Below, piece by piece: positions 36,258 to 44,748 of a DNA stretch of 64,000 bases (position 1 is the stretch's first letter; each line of letters begins with the position of its first letter). The notes below the pieces were generated by a model. That model ran no database searches and was not told the DNA's origin. It was given only the letters and a program-made list of their open reading frames with translations. A program made the translations under genes and the position numbers. Source of the DNA: Cutibacterium modestum (GTDB taxonomy: Bacteria; Actinomycetota; Actinomycetes; Propionibacteriales; Propionibacteriaceae); NCBI RefSeq assembly GCF_008326345.1, contig NZ_BJEN01000001.1, positions 496,001 to 560,000 on the forward strand. The letters run 5' to 3'.

Positions 36258-36911
36258 TCAGCTCGATTCGGATTCCCCCACATGAATGAGCCCCGACTCG
36301 TAGGCCAATACGACGAGTTGCACCCGGTCACGTAGATCACACTTGGTCAGGCAACTAGACACGTGGGTCTTGACAGTGGCCTCGGAAACAGTGAGTTCAG
36401 CGGCGATTTCGGCATTAGAGAGTCCCCGCGCTACCAATCTGGTCACCTCGATCTCTCGGGAGGTCAGATTTTCGACCCGTCGATCTAGTTTGGCGAGTCG
36501 GGAAGCTGATCTCGCTATCACCCGACGAGTGACCTCGGGAGCAAGCAGAGCATGGCCTTCGGCGACTTGTCTCAACCCCGTCACCAGCAAATCGGCCTCA
36601 GCGTTCTTAAGCATGAATCCACTGGCTCCGGCATCCAAAGCGTCAAAGAGGTAATCGTCACGGTCGAAGGTCGTAAGGATAACGATCTTGACGTCACTGA
36701 ATTCCCTGATTCGCGTGGTGGCCTCGATGCCGTCCATGACGGGCATCTGAACATCCATAAGAACGACGTCCGGAGTAGCCTGCCGCACCACGTCGATCGC
36801 CTCAACACCATTGGACGCCTCCGCGACCACCGTGATGTCAGGCTCGGCTGCAAGAATGAGACGAAATCCTTGTCGGACCAGTTTCTGGTCGTCCGCAAGC
36901 GCGATGCGCAT
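36258..36911 (-). CDS. NarL/LuxR-family response regulator
   Basis: 217-aa regulator: receiver with acidic residues in IALADDQKLVRQGF and phospho-Asp in TPDVVLMDVQMPVMDGIEA, then a LuxR domain LTSREIEVTRLVARGLSNAEIAAELTVSEATVKTHVSSCLTKC. The start codon shares one base with the stop of the upstream kinase gene (TGATG). It probably controls the ABC exporter just downstream. Its cognate kinase gene is broken in this sequence, so the regulator may be unphosphorylated or driven by another kinase. Confidence 0.92.
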   Translation of the reverse strand: MRIALADDQKLVRQGFRLILAAEPDITVVAEASNGVEAIDVVRQATPDVVLMDVQMPVMDGIEATTRIREFSDVKIVILTTFDRDDYLFDALDAGASGFMLKNAEADLLVTGLRQVAEGHALLAPEVTRRVIARSASRLAKLDRRVENLTSREIEVTRLVARGLSNAEIAAELTVSEATVKTHVSSCLTKCDLRDRVQLVVLAYESGLIHVGESESS

Positions 36912-38273
36912 CAGTCCTCCTGCGGCATATTGTTGACTTGCCAGTTCGTCGTACGGGCATCTGGAGTACCTGCTCCCGACATCCTGTGCTCTTTCACAGC
37001 TTCGCCATCCCCAGCCCGGCTGCGAATAGGGATGACGGCCCGGACTCGCCATCCACCAATCCTGCGAGGCCCGACCTCGAGGGTGCCACCTAAAGCTTCA
37101 ACTCGCTCGGACATACCGATAATTCCTACACCTGTGGAAGGCACGGAGTGGACGGGACGGCCATTGTCGGTAACCTCGACCTCGACCGAGTTCTCATCGC
37201 AGCGCCCAGATACGGTCACCTCGCTGGCGCTGGAATGGGCCTCCACATTATTGAGGGACTCCTGAACGATCCGGTAACAGGTATGCCCTTGCAATGGGCC
37301 CACTATGGAGTCATCCCCAACTCGCAGTAGTCGGACCTCGGCCCGCCGAGGGGCCGCGCAGAGACGATCCACGTCCGCCAGGCCGAGTTGGACGCCGGCT
37401 TCATCCCGGTCCCGCAGCGATCCTAGCAAGGAACGCATTTCGGCTACTGCTTCCCGGGATTCCGATTCCACCGTCGATAATGCTTCTTTCGCCAAGGTCA
37501 AATCGACGCCGAGAGCGCGACGCACCCCAGCGGCATGAATGCCGATGATCGATACATGATGAGCCACTGAATCATGCATCTCCCGAGCGATCCTCAGCCT
37601 TTCGGCGAGAACGGCTTGCTCAGCAAGCTGGTTACGCTGTCGTCGATCGTCGCCGCCTGACTCCTCAAATTGGCCAGGTCACGGGCCCACAGCCACGATA
37701 CCTGGCCGACGAGGGCCGCGCCCACCACGAAGGGATATTGACGACGACATAGGTAAGGACGAGGTAAATAATCTCGTCCCCTTTACTGTCAGGGCTGATA
37801 GCCCTCAGCCGTTCACTCAACGAGTGGCCGAAGGCCAGGACGACCGTAACCCACCCCATAATCACAACGAATACCCCAAGCATCGACCCCCAAGCAGCAC
37901 GCCGGGTTCGTGCCCAAACCATCAAGGAATAATAGGAAAAGAAGAATGCCAGGGTAGAAGCCCAATTATTGACCATGTACGGCGTCACGTAGGTGCCAAC
38001 AATCCAAATGAGAGTTACGCCAGCGGCCGACGCGATCGGCAGCCTCCGACGGAGGAAGAAAACCACGGCCAAACCAGCTACAACAATGACGTCACAGGAT
38101 CCCAAATCACCCAGATGATTCTGCACAGCGGCAATCAACACCCCCGCCGCACCAACAGCTAAAGCCACTAATACTCCGACGACCGCGTCGACAATCGGCA
38201 CCAGCCCTACAATTGGAATCCGCCAAGTCTTCCCCTCTGGCACCCGACGATGCCACATATCATCCATTGCCAT
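36911..38273 (-). pseudogene. sensor histidine kinase with two frameshifts
   Basis: The N-terminal membrane half (about residues 1-190, six hydrophobic segments such as IVDAVVGVLVALAVGAAGVL and STLAFFFSYYSLMVWA) is in one frame. A short bridge (FVVGAALVGQVSWLWARDLANL) is in a second. The kinase half (RNQLAEQAVLAERLRIAREMHDSVAHHV ... ESLNNVEAHSSASEV ... GVGIIGMSERVEALGG) is in a third. Two single-base losses, one in the CCC at about 37730 and one near 37640, explain it. The H-box, N-box and G-box are kept. The ATG at 37579 could give a free cytosolic kinase fragment, but it would lack the sensor. Confidence 0.82.
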
Positions 38274-38379
38274 GAAGGACACGACCGACTCACGCACACA
38301 TCAGAGCTTAACGATCAGCGCTAGGCGTCTCCTCCGTCATGAGGATGAGATTTGCCCGTTACCTTATGAATAGTCTCGA

Positions 38380-39630
38380 TCAACCGACTCGCGCCAGCCG
38401 ACCACCATTAGCGTTCCATCGACCCATGAACTCGACCTCAAAAGCATCGAGGTCCCCGCTACGCATGGCAACCCGGATCTGGTCGACCAGTCTCACCGTC
38501 CAACGTTCATTGTGGATGGTTGCCAAAGTGTTGGCAAGCATCTCCTTGGCCTTAAAGAGATGGTGGATATAGGCGCGGGAATAGTGGGTACATGTGTAGC
38601 AGTCGCAACCGTCCTCTAATGGGCCGAAGTCTCGCCGAAACCGGGCTGTATCGACGTTATAACGCCCATCAACGGTGTAAATGGCGGCGTTGCGGGCCAC
38701 CCGGGAGGGGTTAACGCAATCGAAAGTGTCAGCTCCCGCGCGACAAGCAGCGAAGAGGTCATCAGGCTCCGAGATCCCCAGCAGATGACGAGGACGGTCC
38801 TCGGGAAGCTCCTCGGCACACCACGTGACGATGCGTCCTAGGTTCACCTTCTCGATTGCTCCACCCAGGCCGAAGCCGTCAAAGCGCTGACCGTCAACGT
38901 CCATGGCGGCCAGATCGCGGCAAGCCTTGCGACGCAGATCCTCGTACTGGGCCCCCTGAATGACTCCATAGAGGGCCTGATAGGGCTTTTCAGGCCGAAC
39001 CTCGGTGAGACGACGATGCTCGGCCAGACAACGCTCGGCCCAGCGTCGGGTGCGCTCCAAGGCCTCCTCTTGGTAGGCGCGGGTATTCATAAGAATGGTC
39101 AACTCGTCAAAGGCCATCATGACGTCGGCGCCAAGGTGGTGCTGAATCCCCATTGATACCTCGGGGGTAAAACGGTGCGAGTCGCCATTGAGGGGATTAC
39201 GGAAGGTGACACCGTCGTCATCGACCATAGCCTTGCGATCGGCATCGGCTGCGATAACGTCGGCCTGCGTAAGCTGGGAAACGTCCATCGCGAGGGTCTT
39301 CTTGAACCCAGCGCCAAGGCTAAGCACCTGGAAGCCACCCGAGTCAGTGAAGGTCGGGCCAGACCAGTTCATGAACCGCCCGAGTCCCCCCGCCTCGTCG
39401 ACGAGTTCCGGACCAGGTCGTAAGAAGAGGTGATACGCGTTGGCCAGCACCGCCTGGGCACCTAGCTGCGCCACCGATTCAGGCAACAGGGACTTGACGG
39501 TCGCCTTAGTCCCGACGACCACAAAAGCGGGAGTCTCGATAGAACCATGCGGGGTGTGAATGATCCCGGTGCGCCCGCAAGCATCGTCCAGACGAGACGT
39601 GACCTCGAAGTCAAATGGCATGGTCGCCAT
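38380..39630 (-). CDS. tgt: tRNA-guanine transglycosylase
   Basis: Exchanges guanine-34 for queuine or preQ1 in tRNAs with GUN anticodons. About 416 aa: GSIETPAFVVVGTKATVKSLLPE, the substrate motif TFTDSGGFQVLSLG, GFGLGGAIEKV, the FDCVNPSRVARNA region, and the zinc site DCYTCTHYSRAYIHHLF near the C terminus. ATG 39630 is used (39621 also possible); the frame is open further upstream but into unlike sequence. It pairs functionally with yhhQ 5 kb away. I see no queCDE/F genes here, so salvage is likely. Confidence 0.93.
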   Translation of the reverse strand: MATMPFDFEVTSRLDDACGRTGIIHTPHGSIETPAFVVVGTKATVKSLLPESVAQLGAQAVLANAYHLFLRPGPELVDEAGGLGRFMNWSGPTFTDSGGFQVLSLGAGFKKTLAMDVSQLTQADVIAADADRKAMVDDDGVTFRNPLNGDSHRFTPEVSMGIQHHLGADVMMAFDELTILMNTRAYQEEALERTRRWAERCLAEHRRLTEVRPEKPYQALYGVIQGAQYEDLRRKACRDLAAMDVDGQRFDGFGLGGAIEKVNLGRIVTWCAEELPEDRPRHLLGISEPDDLFAACRAGADTFDCVNPSRVARNAAIYTVDGRYNVDTARFRRDFGPLEDGCDCYTCTHYSRAYIHHLFKAKEMLANTLATIHNERWTVRLVDQIRVAMRSGDLDAFEVEFMGRWNANGGRLARVG

Positions 39631-39709
39631 TCTTGCAGGATGTCCGAATCTCGTCGTCACCTCAGGTTCGCAAGCCCACCCAGGTAGTGAACTTGGCAAC
39701 CACGTCGTT

Positions 39710-40561
39710 ATGGTGGCGTTTATGCGCGGAGCGATCTTGGTGTTCATGGCCATCCTCTCGGTGCAGTTCGGGGGTGCTTTCGCTGCGACCCTCATCCCCC
39801 GTATTGGAGCGTTGGGCACTGTGGCGCTGCGGATGTCCTTGGCGGCGATCCTCCTCGCGCCGATCGTCCAGCCCCGCATGAAGGGCCACACCTGCGCTGA
39901 CTGGAGGAAGGTGTTGGCCCTGACCATCGCCTTGACTGGCATGAATACCGTGTTCTACTTCTCGCTGGAACGCCTGCCCCTCGGTGTCGCGGTCACCGTT
40001 GAGTTTCTGGGGCCATTGGGCATGGCAGCCCTCGGAAGCCGATCCTTACGCGACTGGCTCGCCATCCTGCTGGCTCTGTGCGGAGTTGTGGGAGTCTCGG
40101 GTGCGCTTACCGCCGACTGGGCCCACCTCAGTTTCCTCGGTCTGGTGCTCGCCCTCACCGCAGGTGTTTTCTGGACCCTCTACGCCAAGTCCGCCCAGTT
40201 AGTTGGGATGAACTGGTCGAAGCTGGAGGGGTTGTGGTGGGCCATCCTGTTCAGTTCGCTCGTGCTGGTGCCATCCGGTTTCGCTACTGCGGGGATACAC
40301 CTCGTCGCGCCGTACAGCCTCCTTGCTGGTGCGGTTGTGGCCGTAATGTCGTCGGCCCTGCCCTACAGCCTGGAAATGTATGCGCTGCGCCACATCGACA
40401 CCACGGTCTACGGCGTCCTGACTGGTGTCGAGCCAGCCGTCGCCGCAGTCGCAGGATTCCTCATCCTTGGCCAGAACCTCACCGTGCCGCAAATGCTCGG
40501 GATGGCATTCGTCATCACCGCAGCCTGGCTCGTCATGGCCCGCGGTCGACAACGGAAGTGA
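39710..40561 (+). CDS. EamA/DMT-family exporter, RhtA-like
   Basis: 283 aa with ten hydrophobic segments and the two-repeat EamA layout. First repeat FMAILSVQFGGAFAATLIPRIGALGTVALRM and VFYFSLERLPLGVAVTVEFLGPLG; second repeat LGLVLALTAGVFWTLYAKSAQL and LEMYALRHIDTTVYGVLTGVEPAVAAVAGFLILGQ. The pattern resembles the RhtA threonine/homoserine exporters. It is divergent from tgt; the ATG at 39710 keeps it clear of the tgt start. Confidence 0.82.
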   Translation: MVAFMRGAILVFMAILSVQFGGAFAATLIPRIGALGTVALRMSLAAILLAPIVQPRMKGHTCADWRKVLALTIALTGMNTVFYFSLERLPLGVAVTVEFLGPLGMAALGSRSLRDWLAILLALCGVVGVSGALTADWAHLSFLGLVLALTAGVFWTLYAKSAQLVGMNWSKLEGLWWAILFSSLVLVPSGFATAGIHLVAPYSLLAGAVVAVMSSALPYSLEMYALRHIDTTVYGVLTGVEPAVAAVAGFLILGQNLTVPQMLGMAFVITAAWLVMARGRQRK

Positions 40562-40603
40562 CTAGGCTGGCGGCAACGGATCACGACCTCGAAAGGACCA
40601 TCG

Positions 40604-41821
40604 ATGGACGTCAACTCCCGTGCGCTTGAACCGCGCGGTCTGGAGAAGGTGACCAAACTCATCGACAGAGGGGTGCACATTCCGAATCCGCTGACCGTCG
40701 ACATTGATGAGGCAGTCGACATCGACAACATCAGTAGTGATGGGGTGATCATCGGGCCCGGATGCCGAATCCGTGGCCGTCGGACCGTCATCTCGGCCGG
40801 ATGTGTGCTCGGAGATGAAGTCCCCATGACGATCCAGGACTGCCAACTTGGCACCGATGTCAAGCTCAAAGGTGGGTTTGCCCAGGATGCCGTCTTCTTA
40901 GCTGGTTCGAATATGGGTTCAGGGGCCCACGTCCGAGCGGGAACTATACTCGAAGAGGAAGCTGGCGGGGCGCACACTGTCGGCCTCAAACAAACCATCC
41001 TCATGCCCTTTGTCACCTTGGGAAGTCTCATCAACTTCTGTGACGTCCTTATGGCCGGTGGCACCTCGAGCTCCAACCACTCCGAGGTCGGTTCCTCTTA
41101 CATTCATTTCAACTTCACTCCCGACGGTGACAAGACGACAGCCTCCCTTTTCGGTGATGTACCGCACGGAGTGTTGCTTAACCGTCATCCGATCTTCCTC
41201 GGTGGTCAGGGAGGCACCGTTGGGCCAGTAAGGGCTGGGTTCGGCACTGTCGTCGGGGCTGGATCGATCCTGCGTGACGACGTCGTCGACGAAGACCAGC
41301 TCGTGCTGTCTGCTCCCCCAGCTGGGCGTCAGCGTCCCCTCGTCCCAAACAGTTACGGCAAGCTCGATCGCATCATCTCTCATAACGTCACGTATCTGGG
41401 CAACCTGTCTGCTCTGCAGGCCTGGTACTACCAGATTCGTCGTCTCTTCATGTCCCGTGACCGCCTCTCCGGACTAGTCTGGCAAGGCGCTCTCGACAAC
41501 CTCGTCTCAGCACGACAAGAGCGAGTCAAGCGGCTCAAGTCTCTCATCAGCAAGGTTCAGCCGACCGACGCCGGGCGTGCCCAACTCATCGAGAACGCTG
41601 ACGCATTCCTCACGTCCCTCGACGCGGTCGACTCCCCTGCTCCAGCCGAGATTGTGCGACACTGCGGCGCCGCTGCCAATGCTGGCGGCGAATACCTCGA
41701 CGTAATCCAGGCTCTTGACGAGACCGCCCGAGATCAGGTTGTCGCATGGTTAACGGGAATCGTCACTGCCCAGCAAGACCAGGCACAAAAAGTTATTGAG
41801 CACTTGCCTTTGCCTTTCTGA
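40604..41821 (+). CDS. left-handed beta-helix (hexapeptide-repeat) protein
   Basis: 405 aa. Two regions (about 25-150 and 200-240) have hexapeptide-like strands (DGVIIGPGCRIRG, RTVISAGCVLGDE, AHVRAGTILEEEAGG, FGTVVGAGSILRDD), the fold of GlmU C-terminal domains and acyltransferases. In between lie NHSEVGSSYIHFNFTP and HGVLLNRHPIFLGGQGGTVGPVRAG. There is no N-terminal nucleotidyltransferase motif, so it is not a full UDP-GlcNAc pyrophosphorylase. The C-terminal third is helical (WYYQIRRLFMSRDRL; ARQERVKRLKSLISK). GAAAGGA precedes the ATG. It could act on sugar nucleotides or be a wall-polymer modifier; function unknown. Confidence 0.6.
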   Translation: MDVNSRALEPRGLEKVTKLIDRGVHIPNPLTVDIDEAVDIDNISSDGVIIGPGCRIRGRRTVISAGCVLGDEVPMTIQDCQLGTDVKLKGGFAQDAVFLAGSNMGSGAHVRAGTILEEEAGGAHTVGLKQTILMPFVTLGSLINFCDVLMAGGTSSSNHSEVGSSYIHFNFTPDGDKTTASLFGDVPHGVLLNRHPIFLGGQGGTVGPVRAGFGTVVGAGSILRDDVVDEDQLVLSAPPAGRQRPLVPNSYGKLDRIISHNVTYLGNLSALQAWYYQIRRLFMSRDRLSGLVWQGALDNLVSARQERVKRLKSLISKVQPTDAGRAQLIENADAFLTSLDAVDSPAPAEIVRHCGAAANAGGEYLDVIQALDETARDQVVAWLTGIVTAQQDQAQKVIEHLPLPF

Positions 41822-41903
41822 CAACGCTGTTCTCCTGCTGCGGCGGAGCCGTCCTATGAAACTGTCATGAGCCCCAGAGACAATGGCAGCAGAAGGAGGG
41901 GCC

Positions 41904-43952
41904 ATGACGGCAGACACCGAAGCAGTACCGAACACACAGAATTTGCGAGCCCAAGGGCTGGCCATCCTTCGCCGTCTCGTCGGTCGCGCCGATGCTGATT
42001 TCCACCCCGGCCAATGGGAGGCAATCGAGGCTCTCGTCGCTCATAACCGTCGAGCGCTCGTCGTCCAGCGCACCGGCTGGGGAAAGTCGGCGGTGTACTT
42101 TGTTGCTACCCTGCTTCAGCGTGCCATGGGTTCGGGACCCACCCTCATCGTGTCACCCCTCATCGCCCTCATGCGCGATCAAGTGGCTGCCGCAACACGG
42201 GCTGGAGTGCGCACGGCGGCGATCTCGTCAGCGAATGCCACCGAGTGGTCCAAAATTGCCCAACGCCTCGACGCTGACGATCTCGATATCCTCTTGGTAT
42301 CCCCCGAACGCCTCGTCAATCCCACATTCGCCAGTCGGCAACTACCCGAGTTGGTGAAGAGAATGGGCATGTTGGTTATTGACGAGGCCCATTGCATCTC
42401 AGACTGGGGACACGACTTTCGTCCTGATTATCGACGCATTCGCACACTGGTTTCCGCGCTGCCGCTCACGATTCCAGTACTCGCAACGACAGCAACCGCA
42501 AACTCGCGTGTCGTCGAGGATGTGGCCGAGCAAATTGCCCCCAGCTCTGATGATGTGTTCATCCTACGTGGGCCACTAGCCCGGGCATCACTGCGGCTCG
42601 GAGTCCTCAATTTGCCTGATCCCTCCAACCGGCTCGGTTGGCTCGTCCAGCACCTCGGTGAGCTTCCGGGGTCGGGAATCATCTACTGCCTAACTGTGTC
42701 GACGGCCGAAGATACCGCCCGAGCTCTGGCAATGGCCGGTCACAATGTGAAGGAGTACACCGGGCGTACCGATGCCGAAGCAAGGAGCGACCTTGAGGAA
42801 GCGCTGCGCGATAACCAGGTCAAAGCCTTAGTGGCAACCAGCGCCTTAGGTATGGGATTCGATAAGCCGTTGCTTCCCGGCCCAGAGGATCCCGACATCT
42901 GGAGCTACTTCGCCACTGCTTCGATGCCGACCCAGGAACGAGCTGATGGTGTGCTCGAAGCTCTAGCTGGCGGCCAAGTGCTTTCTATCCCGGCACTGGA
43001 GACGCGGGTCAACATGAGGCGTAGCCAGTTGGGGTTACTGCTGAAGATCATGGCCGTTGACGGCTCAGTTACGAAAGTCCGAGATGGGTGGCAGGCCACT
43101 GGCAAGCCGTGGGTGCTCGATACTGAGCGATACGAACGTATCTACTTGTCACGACTCGGGGAGCAGCAGGCCATGCTCGACTACGAGCACTCACAGACCT
43201 GTCGCATGACCTTTCTCACTAGGCAGCTTGACGATCCGTCGACGACCCCATGCGGACGCTGCGACGTCTGTGCTGGCCAGTGGTACCCAACTGGCGTCAA
43301 TCGGTCAGCCTATGAAACCGCCATTGAGTCCCTGCGGAGGGTGGGGGTTCCGGTAGAGCCACGCACCACCTGGCCATCGGGAATGGATGCCCTCCAGGTA
43401 GGGCTGAAAGGGCGCATTCCTGCCGAGGAAATTGCTGAAGAGGGTCGTGTCATTGCCAGACTCACTGATCTTGGTTGGGGAGAGGCACTGCGCGCACTAC
43501 TGCGCTCCGACACCGATGGTGTCCCTATCGACGCCGAGATCACCTCGACGTTGGCGCAGGCGTGCTTACAGGTGTTGGCCGAATGGGATTGGGAGCAGCG
43601 ACCAGCCGCGGTCGTGCGCGTCCCGTCACGTACCCGTCCGCATCTCATTGATTCACTGGCTTCGGGGATTGCCCGGGTCGGCCGACTGCAAGACCTTGGC
43701 TGGCTCGATCTGGCAGAGGGAGCCAGTCGCCTCCAGTCGTCCACCAACTCGGCCTACCGACTCCGTGACGTCCATGATCGATTCAGCGTCGGGCCGGAAC
43801 TGATGTCTCGACTATCTCATCTTGGCGGGGCGTCGGTCCTCCTTGTCGACGATGTCATCTCTAGCCGATGGACCATGACAATCGCTGCACGGTCGTTGAG
43901 ACGAGCTGGAGCCGGGCACGTTTTCCCACTGGCTCTCGCCCTTTCTGCTTAA
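41904..43952 (+). CDS. RecQ-like helicase with PRTase-like C-terminus, motif VI missing
   Basis: About 682 aa. Superfamily 2 motifs: I RTGWGKSAVYF, II VIDEAHCISDWGHDFRPDYRRI, III ATTATAN, IV GIIYCLTVSTAEDTARAL, V VATSALGMGFDKP. Immediately after GFDKP the sequence jumps to LLPGPEDPDIWSYFATASMP. The usual stretch with the VxHLGxPSSPVAYYQQVGRAGR core (motif VI) is absent, an in-frame loss of ~34 residues. RQLDDPSTTPCGRCDVCAG is the zinc group. A phosphoribosyltransferase-like end (SVLLVDDVISSRWTMTIAARSLR) is typical of the actinobacterial form. Without motif VI arginines, ATP-driven unwinding is probably lost. ATG 41904 follows AAGGAGG. Confidence 0.88.
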   Translation: MTADTEAVPNTQNLRAQGLAILRRLVGRADADFHPGQWEAIEALVAHNRRALVVQRTGWGKSAVYFVATLLQRAMGSGPTLIVSPLIALMRDQVAAATRAGVRTAAISSANATEWSKIAQRLDADDLDILLVSPERLVNPTFASRQLPELVKRMGMLVIDEAHCISDWGHDFRPDYRRIRTLVSALPLTIPVLATTATANSRVVEDVAEQIAPSSDDVFILRGPLARASLRLGVLNLPDPSNRLGWLVQHLGELPGSGIIYCLTVSTAEDTARALAMAGHNVKEYTGRTDAEARSDLEEALRDNQVKALVATSALGMGFDKPLLPGPEDPDIWSYFATASMPTQERADGVLEALAGGQVLSIPALETRVNMRRSQLGLLLKIMAVDGSVTKVRDGWQATGKPWVLDTERYERIYLSRLGEQQAMLDYEHSQTCRMTFLTRQLDDPSTTPCGRCDVCAGQWYPTGVNRSAYETAIESLRRVGVPVEPRTTWPSGMDALQVGLKGRIPAEEIAEEGRVIARLTDLGWGEALRALLRSDTDGVPIDAEITSTLAQACLQVLAEWDWEQRPAAVVRVPSRTRPHLIDSLASGIARVGRLQDLGWLDLAEGASRLQSSTNSAYRLRDVHDRFSVGPELMSRLSHLGGASVLLVDDVISSRWTMTIAARSLRRAGAGHVFPLALALSA

Positions 43953-44165
43953 CTCTCATCTCTGCAACCGTGACCGCCACCGAATTGTGGCCCCGAAAAT
44001 CGAGGTGCTCAAACCGTAAAACGGCAACGAGACGTGATGCTCGATCGACAAAAGGGGGATTCATCACCTACACGCGAACGTTGCCGTCCCAACGAGCCCC
44101 TCACCGCGCATGGCGAGCCACTATGGGGCACGATAGAAATAGCATCAAACCAGCCAGGAGGATCA

Positions 44166-44567
44166 ATGTCTTTTGCCAAGTTCACCGCCCGTTCCCTATT
44201 GTCTGCCATCTTCATCACCGGCGGCCTCGGGGAATTTAAGAAGGCCGATCAGCTTTCCGGAGTTGTCGACGGGTTGCTCGCCAAGCTCCCCGAGTCGGCC
44301 CGCTCTCAGATCCCTGAGGTTGACTCTGAGTTGCTGGTCAAGGTCAACGGAGCCTCCATGCTGACCGCTGGCTCCCTGCTGGCACTCGGCATCAAACCTC
44401 GACTGGCCGCCACCGTCTTAGCAGCCCAGCTCGTCCCGGTCACCGCTGCTGGTCACGCCTTCTGGGAGAAGGAAGGCGCCGAGAAGCAGGGTGATCAGAT
44501 CCAGTTCTTCAAGAATCTTGGCCTTATTGGTGGTTTACTCGCCGTCGCGCTTGATGGCGCTAAGTAA
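44166..44567 (+). CDS. DoxX-family membrane protein
   Basis: 133 aa with three or four hydrophobic stretches: FTARSLLSAIFITGGLGEF, ASMLTAGSLLALGIKPRLAATVLAAQLVPVTAAG and FFKNLGLIGGLLAVALDGA. The final FxKNxGLxGGLLxVALD motif is typical of DoxX proteins, a broad family of redox-linked or quinone-associated membrane proteins. The ATG at 44166 follows AGGAGG; upstream codons are not used. It is followed by a good intrinsic terminator. Function not clear. Confidence 0.85.
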   Translation: MSFAKFTARSLLSAIFITGGLGEFKKADQLSGVVDGLLAKLPESARSQIPEVDSELLVKVNGASMLTAGSLLALGIKPRLAATVLAAQLVPVTAAGHAFWEKEGAEKQGDQIQFFKNLGLIGGLLAVALDGAK

Positions 44568-44590
44568 GCCTTCGCCCGAACGGAGCATAC

Positions 44591-44630
44591 GGGGTCGGAC
44601 AGATGTCATCTGTCCGACCCCGTTGTTTTT
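44591..44630 (+). terminator. intrinsic terminator of the DoxX gene
   Basis: GGGGTCGGACAGAT, 3-nt loop, ATCTGTCCGACCCC: a perfect 14-bp stem at 44591-44621, followed by GTTGTTTTT. The canonical layout 24 bp after the stop makes it the clearest Rho-independent terminator in the window. Confidence 0.9.
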
Positions 44631-44748
44631 GACTTCGCAAAACCAACACAACGCAACTCTTTGACAACATAAACAAACAGATCCAGACTTGTTCGCAGAT
44701 CGATGAGGATCCTGCCGCCAATCGGCAGCTAAGCGCATTGGAGTTGCG

